Assembly: GCA_024704765.1 (NCBI GenBank)
Contig: JAKMXF010000222.1
Span: 930,001 to 994,000, forward strand
Length of the DNA stretch: 64,000 nucleotides
Direction: 5' to 3'
DNA from: Oopsacas minuta
Taxonomy: Eukaryota > Porifera > Hexactinellida > Lyssacinosida > Leucopsacidae
Shown here: positions 32,773-44,787 of the stretch, in pieces
How positions within the stretch are numbered: the first letter of the stretch is position 1
Layout: every line of letters starts with the position of its first letter
Translations under genes and position numbers: made by a program
Notes under the pieces: generated by a model
Told to the model about the DNA's origin: nothing
Database searches by the model: none
The model's input: the letters and a program-made list of their open reading frames with translations, nothing else

Positions 32773-35004
32773 ACTTAAGGCCTCCACAGTCAATCGAACA
32801 TATTAATTCATAGCCATGACCAGTTAGATCTAATTTGAAAGTATCTTCCTCAACAAGACCTGACAAACACTGAGAGCAATACTGCTCACTTCTTCCGTAT
32901 CTCTAACTCCAGAAGAGTGAGTAATACCTCGCTTAGAATAGAAAGCACTTTTGAAAATGGAATGAACACAATAACCGGCAATAAAGGCCAAAGATTGAAT
33001 GAGAGAAGTATCGTGTATGATTGGTGTCTCCTCTTCATTGAACACCCTGTTATAGAGGTCCAAATTAACTATATTGTCATCGCTAGATTCTTCCGAGATT
33101 GAAAATGAGCTTAAAAATTCTTTTAATGAGATTGAGCTCCACCCGGAGTACTAGAGGAGAACAACTTCAGAATTGCAGAAATCTTAATTGATCTCTCACT
33201 TTGCAAAACTTGGCAAAATGTAACATTGTATTGGGCACCGCTCATCATTCGGTAAATCCCAAAGTGATGTTCAATTGCGTCGTTTTGAAGGAAAGAACTA
33301 AGAACATAGGCAAAACCACAGTTTTTGGTAAGATGATTAACTATCCCTTCAAGGACGATACAGGAATGGCGAAAACTGGCAAAGGTTTGCGCAGTGAGTT
33401 TTCCGTGCTTTGGGGGTAAAGTTCTCTATTCATTAAGCCATTTCACAACCTCTGAAAGAAATACAAACCGAATGTCATTACTCAGTAGTAGCATAGAAAG
33501 CTCGTCATTTAGACGGATGTCTTTATTAGGTCTATTAATGTTGAAGATCTTCCATACCTTACAAATAAGGCTAATTAACTGAGCTGTTGCTGAAACTTGA
33601 CCATATTTAGAAGCATGGGTTGTTAAAGCTGCAGAGGCTGAGTCGTGAAATATGCGAAGTACTAAATTGACATTCTGTCTTCAAGGCTAGATGGCCAGCA
33701 AGATTGGGCTGGTAATCGGTGGGCTGTTTTAGCGACAGAATTTTGCTCAAGTTTAAAGAGATTCCGAAGGTCTTGAAATGGTACCTTTAAAGTATATTCG
33801 CAAGGTACGAATGAAGAACAGCTAAACGTGCGATTAGAATCGATTTGATGTATCCAATTATTTCTTGCTGTTTTGATGATGTGGACAAAGTCGAAGATAA
33901 GATATAGAGGTCTGCAAGTGTCTAATGGGTGAGGAACACAGGTTTCAAGATTGGAAGTAGGGGATAGTAACTTAAACAGATTCACATTCAGGGGGTAGTT
34001 ATCTGTACAAATAACTTGAATTTGAAGATTGCAATTTTCTATATCCTTGATCAATTCATGTAAAATAGGTAGTATTTGAGCAGCTGAAGATTTTGCGCAA
34101 GGTAGGAGGTAGGAGTCGTACAACTGTAGATCATTTTTTTGCATAAACTTGATATCATAAATGCTAGAACTGTATTAGCTGCTTCGTTCTGTGTAGTCGA
34201 AGAGCCGAGTATTCTCCCACCTATGTAAGAAAACTCTGATTTGACATGTATTTTATCCATATGGAATGTAACATTCCATTCTTGGTTATTGAAATTAGCA
34301 GTAGAAGCCTTCAAATATGTTTGCAAATCACACTCCAAGCCTGCAGTCCCATAAAAACTACGTAGAGTTGTTGGGTGGGGAAATATTAAACAATTCAAAG
34401 ACTGTAAGTAGCTGTAGCAGGTAGAAGATATCAAATGAGATTTTAGAGCTAGCACCATTGTAACAACATTGTACCATCTTCGATTTTTGGGAATTAGTAT
34501 ATTCTCAAGCTGGCACAGTAGAAATTATAACTGGGGTAACAATTCTGAATATTTCTCTAGCATATCGTTCGAAGTTCCTATCTTCGAAATCGTACTTTCA
34601 ATGTTAGAAGTAGCTTGGTGAATACAGTTTTCAACAGGGTCCTTAGTGTATGCAGAAACCTCGCTGATGATGGTATCGATTTCTCGAATATCACTGAAAT
34701 TGTGTATTGTGAGAGGAATTTGAAAGTTTTGACAGAAGCCTGTAAGTGTTAAGGAGTCATTAATTGAAACATATGCTGGTATATACAATCAGGGGCAAAA
34801 GTATTCGAACACACAAATATATTATCATAAATTGTATACTCTTTCCCGCTCCTATATATTGTGTAGTCTATATTCGTAGCTGCAATCTAGTAATTTTTAT
34901 AGAATAACATATGTTTTTCAAGAATTTCAAAAAATACTTTCGATTACACTTTTTGAAGGTGTTAATTATTAATAATTATTAGATAATGATTGATATTCAA
35001 AATA

Positions 35005-37013
35005 CAGTGGAATCCCGGAAATACGATCACCCACGGCACCGAGAAAAATGGCCGTAATTGTGAAACCTTTTGAAAGAAAACATATTCTATTAATATTTAT
35101 CATACTATAATAATTATAACATGCTAATACATAATTATTAGTTAAAATATGCATCTAACTTTGATTGTTTGCTATCTGAAAAACATGCAGAGATGGCCTT
35201 TTCGTTAAGTCTATCTTCAATAGAAGATATCAAATTGAGGCTACCTGTCATTGACTTATCTATCAAGAATACTTTGAGATTCGTAAGCCAGGATAAAGCA
35301 TCGGTGAAACCAAATTTTTCGGTTCCTGGGTGCTAAATTGGTTCACCTTCGTCAGAGAGATATTCCTGTGTTACATTTTCCTGTAAATTTTCCAGAGTAC
35401 GCGATTCTGATTCTCCTTCTAAATTGTCATTAACTTGAATTTCACTATCCATGTTGACGTATGATTGAGGATTAATAATAGCATTATCACAAATGTTGTG
35501 CTGCGAGGAAATGTTGAGCAATTTCGTTAATGTTTGAATTTCTTCATCTTCGTTATTTGCTGCGTCATCTTCGAAATTCAAATTATTCCACATTTTGAAA
35601 AACATTCTGTACTGTACTAGGACGTATTTCCTTTACTGCAGCTACTATCCAGTGGCAAGCATCTAGGATGTTAATGCTTTTCGCTACTGTTTCATCCTCA
35701 CAACCATTATTGATCTGACTTTGCACACGACGGAGAAGACGTTTTCTATAATGCAACTTCATACACTGGATAATACCTTGATCGAGTGGCTGTAGAACAG
35801 AAGTGGTATTTGCTGGTAAGAATATTAATTTTATGTTGATTAAAGAAACTCCTCTTGGGTAACATGGTGCATTATCTAAAAACACTAGGATATGCCGATT
35901 TTGATTACGCATTTTGACGTCAAAAGCATTTAGCCACTCATTGTATAGTGCGCTAGTCATCTAAGCTTTCTTATTTGCACGATATGTTACGGGTAAATGA
36001 AAGGACGGAATGTTCTTAAAACATCTGGGATTTAGAGAGTGTCCAATAATCAATGTCTGCTCAAAGTCTCCCAACGCATTAACACAAAGTAGCAAGTCAC
36101 TCGATCTTTCGAGCGTGTTCCTCCAGTACATCCTTTAGCCCGCTCAAGCATAGTCTTGTCTGGGAGGGCAAGGGATAATATGCCCATCTCGTCCATGTTG
36201 AATATATCGTGCAATTGATAACCTGTAATTGAAGATGGCAATTTCTCCTTCCATTCTATCACTGTAGTATCATCTACTGATCCCCGTTCTCCACTTATTT
36301 CCACACACTAAATTATGACGTTTATTAAAACGATTTAGCCAGCCGTATGAAGCTTAAATTCGTCAACCCCTAAAGTTGCTGAGAATTCTAAAGCTTTTTC
36401 TAGAATCAAGGGCCCGGAGGGGGTATGTTTTTGAACGAGCAGATTGAAACCAATCCCACATAGTAGTGTCAAGTACATTAAATTCGTTGGAATAGCAATG
36501 CCGGTTTCTGTTTCCTCTTTGATTTTCCTCATAAGCGGCCAAATACTCTGTTTTTCGTTTGAGTATGGAAGATACTTGGGTTTTCCGATATTAAATCTTA
36601 TTGCCAATTGCCGATGCGATTGTCCAGAAGAATTATGAATTAACTCCACTTTTCGTTTGAGATCCAGCTTATTGCGTTTGCTCGATGCCATTAATAACGT
36701 ATGAATTACTGTCTCATTAATCTGCTTTGTATTCATATGTATACACTCCAATGTATTGTTATTTAATTGTCCAGAAATTGTTTCGTTTTCAAACATCCAA
36801 TAGTGATTCCTATTGTTAAGATTGGCCGTAATTCTGAGGTTAAAATAGGGTTCGTTCTAAAAGTATGGCCGTAATTCGGAATAGCGAAGTGGTCGGAATT
36901 CTGAAATAAAAATTAATGTTAAAGTCTATAGTACATTAAACGGGACTTTAAACAGTGGCCGGTATATCGAGGTGGCCGCTATTCTGGGGTGGCCGTTAAG
37001 TGGGGTTCCACTG
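35005..37013 (-). mobile_element. pogo/Tigger-like element nested in the fold-back MITE
   Basis: A 2009-bp element with ends CAGTGGAATCCCGG and CAGTGGAACCCCACTTAACG, flanked by TA (35003-35004, 37014-37015). The right arm of the host fold-back gives the uninterrupted target sequence (TTCAAAATATGTGATAATTC), which confirms the TA insertion site exactly. Confidence 0.93.
35333..36690 (-). pseudogene. pogo/Tigger transposase, few breaks
   Basis: The CENP-B-like N-terminal HTH is at about 36560-36690 (MASSKRNKLDLKRKVEL, GQSHRQLAIRFNIGK). After a frame change come VEISGERGSVDDTT and the first catalytic D in IFNMDEMGIL (36050-36304). Then the block 35583-35960 carries the second D in VFLDNAPCYP and the third in VLQPLDQGII, 30 residues apart, as expected for pogo DDxD. 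The C-terminal acidic tail is 35333-35605. All three catalytic aspartates survive, but at least three frameshifts or stops break the gene. Confidence 0.85.
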
Positions 37014-38249
37014 TATGTGATAATTCAAAACCTATTAAGAATTTATAATTTCTGACTTGATATTTGAATTCTACATAGGCGAGTTACCCCAGATTGAAAT
37101 TTCCAATCGGATTGAACAATTTTTACCAAAGTTATAGAAGAATTTCAATTTGTCCTACTTGTGCCATTTTTGAAAAAAGTGGCAGGAAAAAGCGCCACTA
37201 CGAGGAAATCAACTAGGGTTAGGAGGAATAAGTTGAAGTAATACTTTCGAATGATATGACTATGCTAACCCTTGAATTACAAAATGACCTCTAGTAGCGG
37301 CCACTTGTACCACCTTGGGCAAAAGGTGGCACAAATGGCACAAATTGAAATTCATCTACAACTCTGGTAGAAATTGTTCAATCCAATTGGAAATTTCAAT
37401 CTGGGGTAACTCTCCTACGTAGAATTCAAATGTCAAGTCAGAAAATATATATTCTTAATTGACTTTGAATTATCACATATTTTGAATATCAATCATTATC
37501 TAATAATTATTAATAATTAACACCTTCAAAAAGTGTAAATCGAAAATTTTTTTTTGAAATTCTTAAAAAACATGTTACTCTATGCAAATTACTAGATTGC
37601 AGCTACGAATATAGACTACATAATATATAGGAGCGGGAAAGAGTATACAATTTATGACAATATATTTGTGTGTTCGAATACTTTTGTCCCCTGGTTTATA
37701 TATGTTTGTCTTTTGACAGCATTAGCAAGTTAATAGACGTGTCATCTGAAAACCACCTAACCCAAGAAGAAGTTAGTTCAAATTCTTCGAGTTTACATTT
37801 TAGCTCTCCTAATGATTTGACACCGAACTTACTATCCTCAGCTTTATGAAGATCAAGGCTCTGTTCTAAGGCTTGAAAGAACTATTTACTCTCGATCTTC
37901 CCACGATCTAAACGTTCAGGCTTCAGGGATGGTGAACTAAGATACTTGGGACAACTGGAAGAAGACAAGGTATACCGTTCTTATGTAGAATTGGTCGCCA
38001 AGAGATTTTTTGTAATGAGTCATTAGGTTGAGGCATATCCATTTCAGTGATGACATCTTCAGTACGAAGTGATTAGAACAAACAAATACGTTTTTTTAGA
38101 TCTTCAATATCCTCCCTGTGCAGAGCGCGTAGCCATTTTTCTCTATGTTCAGAGTTTTGAGGGTAATCTGAATACTGGTGTATATGGCTCCACTGAATAA
38201 TTACTCCTGCATCCAGGTGCAGAGCCAGTGTTAGGCATCAAGGCTAATC

Positions 38250-39295
38250 AGTGATGAAACAGAATTGCAGAATAAGATGAAATAGTAAAATCCTAAATAA
38301 CTAAAGGCTTGAGAACATAATCTCGGGCTAATTATATATATATACCTAAATAAGAGAAGTGATAAAACAGAATTTCAACAATTCAGATAATGTCAATTTT
38401 GCATGTTACACTTATGGGTGAATTACAAAATGTACTTTAAGTAATCCATGGTAGGTAATTCTATGCACAATAGTCAGGCCTTATATCACGTAGGTCACGG
38501 TCTAACATTGTTCAAAGAGTGAGAGTAAGAGTTGACTATAAGGTTTGGTAGCTTGCGCACCATAGGCTCTGTAATTGCAGGTAGTATTCAGGGCTGCCAA
38601 CCATTTTTCGGCCATTGGCCTGCATGGATCGTGAAAGGGAGAATTTGATTGCTAATGTACCAGAGTTATCTTCAGAGAGAGCTTGACCTCTGATAATTGT
38701 TCCGGCAATTATACCCTTAATGTGCCATGTATGGCATCCATAGAAAGTGATCAAACTTCAGTTCATTCAGTAACTAAAATTGTCCCCAAAATAAGGCCAA
38801 TGCTAGGCGGTTGAGACAGAGTGCAAATAATAGAATTTAACTACGTATTACACTGGGCAATGCTTTTTCAAATTGCAATTTCTTCTTTGATTTATTCAAA
38901 CTTTTCTCGACCAATTTTTTATGCTGATTTCAAATATGTTATCCATTTGTTATCTACGGTCCAGATTTTTCGAAAATCAATTTTTCAAATTTATTTGACT
39001 TCAAGGAAAATATTTAAAAAATTGTACCATAATGTTTTCAAACCCAAAGAACAATCTAAAAGTATATTATTCAGACCCATATAACAACAATACGAGTTCC
39101 CATTAATCGCTAATATATTTTTTATCCTGTAAATTTCGTAAGGTCCGTATTTTTTATATCAAGATCACGATTTCAGAGAGCCGTGATACATATACGTATA
39201 TCATGCCTTTGATATATCAATCTGGTATGAAGTATAAAATACCCATGATTGAATATATGATTATGATCAGAAGTTTTAAACAACAACACTATTAC
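38250..39295. other. gap with an unrecognised open frame
   Basis: Mostly AT-rich. On the minus strand 38536-38754 is open (ITFYGCHTWHIKGIIAG ...) but matches nothing I recognise. At about 39125-39190 a segment repeats the N-terminal motif seen at 25880 and 40370 of the RAG-like copies, so debris of that family starts here. Confidence 0.4.
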
Positions 39296-39299
39296 ATTT

Positions 39300-40450
39300 G
39301 ACTTGGAAATTGTAAGCTAAATCTCTTCAGGGCAGTGACGGCAGAGGTTGATGGAGGAATAGCCAGTTCATTACACATCCTGAGCAGTTTACGTATAGCA
39401 TTTCCCTCGAATGCGTAGACTGTAGAAACTTTGTCGAACATCGTTGAATGTAGAAGAGATTCGCAAGTATTCTGTGTCTCGTGTAAACCTAGGATTTATC
39501 CCAAGTACACAAGATGTATGAATACCCCCCTACTATCAAACCGATCAAGTTTCCCCAGCTTGAGATCAGCAGTAATTGGAACACCATAGATCGTCAGAAA
39601 TTACTTATTTGATGGTCCTAAATTCCGCTAAAAGTTGTAAAATTTTCAGGAACGTTGATAACCAAAAGATATATAAACTTATCTACAGACTTATCATTCC
39701 TTAAGCTGAGCAGAAGTATGAGAAAATCTCGTCCATAATCAAGGCCGAGGTCATATTCCAATCGTTCTAGATTATCGCCATATATTTTATCATAGAATCA
39801 CTGAAGTGATGTTTTGATCTCATTACATCTTACAACAAAAGTTTCCTTAATACGATTTTGGTACTTTTCTTTACTATGATCAGGACTAATTGAGATACAC
39901 ACCATAATATCCATATACAGAATTCTTCCTTCTTCTCATAGTAATATCCAATTGGCGGACAACGAATTCCAGAGCCTCGCAAAACTGAAGACACCTTGTA
40001 AAATTGATTGTTCGACAATTCACCAGTTGATTTAAGTTGCATGATCATGCCGAACTCAATTCATTGCTTCTTAGATTCTGATTGAGGTGGAAAATGTGTA
40101 CAGTTTGAAGCGCACACAATTAGAGGATAACAACCTTCTTGTCGTGCGAGTTAGAAACTTAATCCAATGTTGGCTCCTACTTGAAAACGTTATAGTATGC
40201 TATGAAAGGTACACTGATTGAGCACATTTCTGTGATCTAAATGCTGGTGGGTGTTGTCAATCGGAGGCCCTTTAGTGCATTGATTCGATATAGGTTGAGA
40301 AAAATTTTTGCAATACATTTTCGAAATCGACATAAATTCCGTGCCCAACCTGAAATTTCGTAAGGCTCGTGTTTTTTGACAGAGTTCACATTTTCAGAGG
40401 CCAGTGTAGGGTCTTCAGGTTTCTTCAATCAAGTCGGAAATACAAACAAA
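39300..40450 (-). pseudogene. RAG1/CACTA-like transposase, second decayed copy
   Basis: The minus strand reads HEPYEISGWARNLCRFRKC near 40380, then LKSTGELSNNQFYKVSSVL, IRCPPIGYYYEKKEEFC (39830-40048). Next, with shifts, LGLDYGR (catalytic D region, near 39750) and, near 39340-39430, FEGNAIRKLL and ALKRFSL. These match GLDYGCGF, FEGNAMRK and ALKRFSEVV of the 30210 protein. It is a sister to the copy at 25850-27370, in the opposite orientation 12 kb away. The segment with the second D and CxxC is largely missing. Confidence 0.7.
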
Positions 40451-40459
40451 AAAATCCGA

Positions 40460-41310
40460 ATAATAGAGCCATCGTGTAATCGGGCCACTTGACCAAAAGT
40501 AGAGCCATACAAATAGTGTTAATTTACTATGGTCAATAAGGTCAACACGTTAATTCGCTTAATTGGATAAAAAATACCTGGTCCAATGTGAACGTATCAA
40601 GCAGAGTCTGTTCCATAAATCCAAGGTTAAAATGCTGAAACCGAAAACCAACTTAATCGAATAATTGGTAAAACTGGAGAATTTGGCAAAATGAAGGATT
40701 TGGTCTACAGAATAATTTGGTAAACCGCATAATTAGCTTAACAAACTAATTTGGTGAAATGAAAAATTTGATTACTCTAATAATTTAGTCCCCAATTGAT
40801 CACATTTACGTTGCTGATTATGGACGTGCTTGGTGTGTACACTAGTGTGTGGCTATGCTATAATACAATGTACTCTTCTGGTCCTTTACACAATAATATA
40901 ATTAGCAGTACAATAGTACTAATTACAGAGATAAAAATAAATTTAATTATAGGTTATTTATCTGAAATTTCCATAACAATTCAGTAATATGCCTAATTAG
41001 ATTTCTATTCAGCTCGGAATCTCAATCAATCACTGGGGAAAAGTACGTACTATCTTTGTATTTTAACTATACTTCATCATATGTTAAGTTTAGAGCGATA
41101 ACAGGAACCAAGTTCAAGGTTTGTTTGATACGTATCTATTTAGTAATTAATGTTTCAGATTAATTGTTCTATAATTGTTCACTTCGCAAATGGTCAACAA
41201 TCTATTATAGCCATCTGGGATTTTCTTCTCACATAAATTGCCATAATTATTTGACTGAAACACTTCGAAACCATTGTTATGCATATACTCGTGCCACATA
41301 TATTACGAAT
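40460..41310. other. AT-rich gap with pogo-like scraps
   Basis: AATAGAGCCATCGTGTAATC at about 40464 resembles the solo pogo-like fragment at 7066. Repeated AATTTGG(T/C)(A/G)AA motifs occur between 40660 and 40780. No gene supported. Confidence 0.35.
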
Positions 41311-41313
41311 TTA

Positions 41314-41435
41314 CAAGGTTGAAACCGATTGAACCGAATATCAGTATTTCTGAATAACAAACTAATCGGATACTGATATTCGGTTAGCAACCGAATATTG
41401 AACTATTCACCAAATATTATTTGGTTGCAACCTTG
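41314..41435. mobile_element. 122-bp MITE
   Basis: TIRs CAAGGTTGAAACCGAT... and ...ATTTGGTTGCAACCTTG, with a second internal inverted pair (CCGAATATCAGTAT / ATACTGATATTCGG). No coding capacity. Confidence 0.65.
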
Positions 41436-41659
41436 CTAATTTATTTATGTTTAAATTTGTTCCCATCCATTCTAATTCAATTCACATTTGGATAAGAAGT
41501 ACACTCGGATAGCACTGAGATTTTTTGTTTCCCTCGGGCTCGGGGGTATTGTCTTACCAGAGCTCCACTTCTCGTAATTAATTTAAGCAAATTGTTTAGA
41601 ACAAACTATTAAGACCACTTACTACACAACTACAAGGCTGGTCTAGTAACTTGACCATC

Positions 41660-41702
41660 TTGATATGAACTAGATATAAACTAGACTCTAGTTCATATCA
41701 AA
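41660..41702. repeat. short hairpin
   Basis: TTGATATGAACTAGA pairs with TCTAGTTCATATCAA across a 13-bp loop. Confidence 0.75.
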
Positions 41703-41888
41703 TTACGTTACAACGGTTAACTCCGTCCACCATTCAACATATTAATTCCAAATTGTTGAATATACTAAATTATTCATAATCTACTCGACTACTCGTGTAG
41801 CGATGTGTCCATGTAGCTAACTGTCTGCATTATCCAGATTCGAATTATTTTGGCGACTGAACAAGAAATCTTTATTGTATTCTCGTTA

Positions 41889-43470
41889 TACATTTATGAT
41901 TTGATAAGTGTGACCCTTATAGCTTTTAATGTTGCAACTTCTACCACATTTCTTGCAAATGCACCTTAGTGTTTTACAGTGCTTACATCTACATGCTTGA
42001 CCACTGAGGCCCCAGAGAAGCACTTTGCATTGCTTGCGTTTGACTGAGTACAGAAGTATGGCAAGACACGTTTGCACTGATTCTGAATAGACAAACATCA
42101 AACTGATTCCTTGCATAGCCAGAGGAAAATTGTGCAATGTGATGTATCTACAGTATAAACTGAGTCCTGTGCTTCAACGATATGACCCATAAGATTGCGT
42201 GGTCCAATCGAACTCATCTTATTAGGTTGAGAAATGGGTATAAGCACAGTATTACCGATTTCAGTAGGTTTGAAATTTTCTCTCTTGACTTTAGCATATG
42301 ATCATGTAGTGTATCTTGATTTCATTATTCCTTTTCTTAAATGATGGGTATTTACACTCCTTTCTTTGAGAAAACAACCTTGACATCACACTGAAGTTCC
42401 AAATCCCTCTTCTCCTCGTAGAATTCCGCAAGGTACGTGAACGAAATCACTACACCCAGGGCAAGAGTGAACTCCACTTGTTTTATTCTTACATACAGGA
42501 CAGAGTAAGTTAGTTGAATTGGTTGGATTTATATATAACACTATGGATGAACTACTAGATAGTCCACTCATGGGAAACTGCTTCTCAGAAATTAAATTAT
42601 CTGAATCAAGAGCTCTAATTTGATTCTCCAGAATTACTGGAATACTTGATATTGGGGTTTCAACATTAGTATATATTCTATACCATCGACAATTGCGCTA
42701 GGTGGACCTGTATCTAGTAGAGAGAATTCAGAATCATCGGAAAAGGCGGGAACTTAGATAAATATGAAACTATGGTCCATTAGGATGCTCTTCTGTATAT
42801 ATAGGCACTTCGTTATGAAGCAAGTTAGATGATTCAGATAATTCATCAACAGATGCTGAGATTGGATCAGTAACAGAGGTTTGTTGAAAATTATTCAAGT
42901 CATCTTCGGTATTAATCACACTCCAATGTTCTTTAGGAAAATTAAGAGTGGCGAGTCCGAAGCATGGGGGTCTGCCACATACAGCTTCAGATGGAGTCAT
43001 TCGAATGATTGTATGGTAACCTTTGTTGTGCTAAATTTTACCCACGTTAAATACTTTACCCAGCATTGATCATTGTTATCATGCATCATGGCAAATAATT
43101 CATCTTTAACTTCTCTATTCACACGCTATACTGTCCCTGACACTCTGGATGCCTAGGTTTGTCATGCACAATTTTTATAGAGAGCTAGGTATCCAACAAA
43201 GTTTCGAATAGAAGGCGATTTGAGAATTCTCCTCTATTATGAGAATGGAATATTAGAGGTGGGCCTTGATCGCAGAATATTTCAATTAAAATATCACGAA
43301 CATTTTCTGCTGTTTTTCTAACTAGTGGGACCAAGTTTATTTTTTTGGAAAATGGCCAATGTCGACAAAAAGGTATTTATAGGGTGTAACTCCATCTGGT
43401 GACATGTTTTCAGCTAGATTCATATCTCTGAAATCTATGAGATCAATTTGACCTCTGCTCAGGTATTTCT
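41889..43470 (-). pseudogene. Ginger-like (integrase-type) transposon protein, decayed
   Basis: Read on the minus strand in several frames. The integrase core shows SRGQIDLIDFRDM (first catalytic D, near 43450), then FCDQGPPLIFHSHNRGEF, where the expected SDN reads SHN so the second D is lost, then HDKPRHPECQGQ leading to the E region. A MTPSEAVCGRPPCFGL segment follows at 42770-43000. The C-terminus carries a PHD-like zinc region (CPVCKNKTSGVHSCPGC, EEGFGTSV, 42386-42571) and a cysteine-rich tail (ACRCKHCKTLRCICKKCG, about 41886-42040). This order matches Ginger/KRBA2-like proteins, relatives of Gypsy integrases. Ends were not found. Confidence 0.7.
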
Positions 43471-43639
43471 CAATACGACTGGTTTGGTAACTACAGACTT
43501 AATGGATTTCTTTCCTCCTTTTAGATACAAGTTGGACTCTTCTCTTCCTGTAAGCCCAGGGTTCAATTCTATATCTCCCGATAAAAGGAGAGGAATAGAT
43601 AGATTTGGATAAATCCTGAATGATAACCATCAGAAAGGA

Positions 43640-44440
43640 AATATATGTTGTCGTTTGGTTTCACATAAACGGGAACAAATATTAAGAAACAATTTGATAA
43701 GGCACTAATGGTGATTATATAATACAACAAATGTATACGAGTTATCTGATTGAAAAAATTTTACCTAGATACACTTTGAGCTCGGATGGATATACTCGCG
43801 CTTTGAGCTCGAGGCCTAAAATGTTTCCATGTGGAATGTACATAAAATACATTATTGGCAAAATAATGAAGAACTTTGGAATGAAAATGATTGTTTAATA
43901 CAGGTAGTATTCGAGAAGAAAAATAAGTCTTTCCTTGTGCTTGAGTATTTATCTGTTGAATAGTATTTCCACCAGCATACAGTGAAATGTTGTCACAAAT
44001 TATGTCATATTATTTACAATAATTATTGATATTCCCTTTCATTTCTAAGTAGCAACTCAAATACTTTTTCAAAGGATGGTGAAACATTACAATATTGATA
44101 ATAATGATCACTAATTATATTATTTAGTAAAGAACCAGAAGAGAACATTTTATCAGGGCATGGCTATACACCAGTGCACACGGGTGCACACCAAGCACGT
44201 CCATAAACTGCAACTTTTCTACAAAAAAAATACAATATAAATATACATATTACATTCAGCCAATCGTTTGAGTTCAGATAATCTCTCGTGAGAAGTTTTG
44301 AATACAGATATATTTCTAGCATAAAGGAAGCTAAATTCGTTAGAGTATAGTAGAAAAATTTCGTATGACAATAAACCATACCTTAGGTAATTGTTTGAGA
44401 AATATCATAAGATTGAATATTGAAATATTTAAGCAAACTA
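43640..44440. other. gap without recognised genes
   Basis: No supported feature. It contains short hairpin-prone AT-rich DNA and two copies of CTTTGAGCTCG near 43766 and 43800. Confidence 0.35.
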
Positions 44441-44441
44441 A

Positions 44442-44787
44442 GTGCAGTCAAATGCGCATAATCCGGATTGGATAGGACCTGAGAAATCGATCTGGCTTAT
44501 GCACACTCAGCATGAACTCACTTGTCCTAAAAATATATAATAGGATAGGAAGATTATTGCTGTATAAAAGCCGGTAGATGATGTCTCTAAATATTATTTG
44601 GGTTATTGTTTTGCATTTCAATTAGTTTTAATTCGAATTAAACTACACATATTGATAAATACTAATAAAATAAAAAGAAAAGAAAAATTCTTTCACAAAT
44701 ATTAAATTAAGAATAATCCTAATCAGGCGTATAAATTAGTAATGGCATCAATATAATGATCCGAGTTATGCGCATTAGCATTATGAG
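44442..44787. mobile_element. pogo-like MITE (~345 bp)
   Basis: Inverted ends share AATGCGCATAA(T/C)(C/T)CGGAT, with the left side preceded by a CAGT-like start. No coding content. Confidence 0.5.

Larger units (their letters stand above)
34790..37693. mobile_element. fold-back Tc1-like MITE (about 890 bp) interrupted by pogo
   Basis: The ends are CAGGGGCAAAAGTATTCGAA and its inverse. Excluding the nested pogo, left arm 34790-35004 plus 37014-37155 pairs with right arm 37335-37693: about 355 bp per arm around a ~180-bp centre. It codes for nothing recognisable. A TA duplication is expected for this type of terminus but the flanks (AAT / GTT) do not show it clearly. Confidence 0.85.
29679..38245 (-). 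pseudogene. P-element/THAP9-like transposase gene in three pieces
   Basis: Minus-strand gene split by two insertions: pieces 38245-37694, 34789-32777 and 29938-29679. The first piece encodes a THAP zinc-binding domain (PGCRSNY, VFRLPS, REKWLRALHRED, ICLF.SNHF), the DNA-binding domain of P elements. The second holds the RNase H-like core: LRSFYGTAG, HMDKIHVKSEFSYIGG (first D), ICTDNYPLNVNLF, LIFDFVHIIKTARNNW, and AIEHHFGIYRMM (E). The last piece starts where CSIDCGGL... was cut and reads FSSSTEAVVILCKVY, like the C-terminal 'RGGL..PS' region of THAP9. Frameshifts and stops occur in all pieces. P-type terminal repeats were not recognised, so it may be an old element or a decayed domesticated gene. 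Confidence 0.85.

Noticed and set aside
38821-39084. 87-codon plus-strand open frame (MQIIEFNYVLHW...)
   Set aside because: Low-complexity hydrophobic and lysine-rich composition with no domain; overlaps debris of the RAG-like family on the other strand.
25850-40450. The sister copies at 25850 and 39300 as TIRs of one giant composite element
   Set aside because: They are coding debris of similar transposases with different internal losses, and other elements between them have their own ends and TSDs; no common flanking duplication was found.
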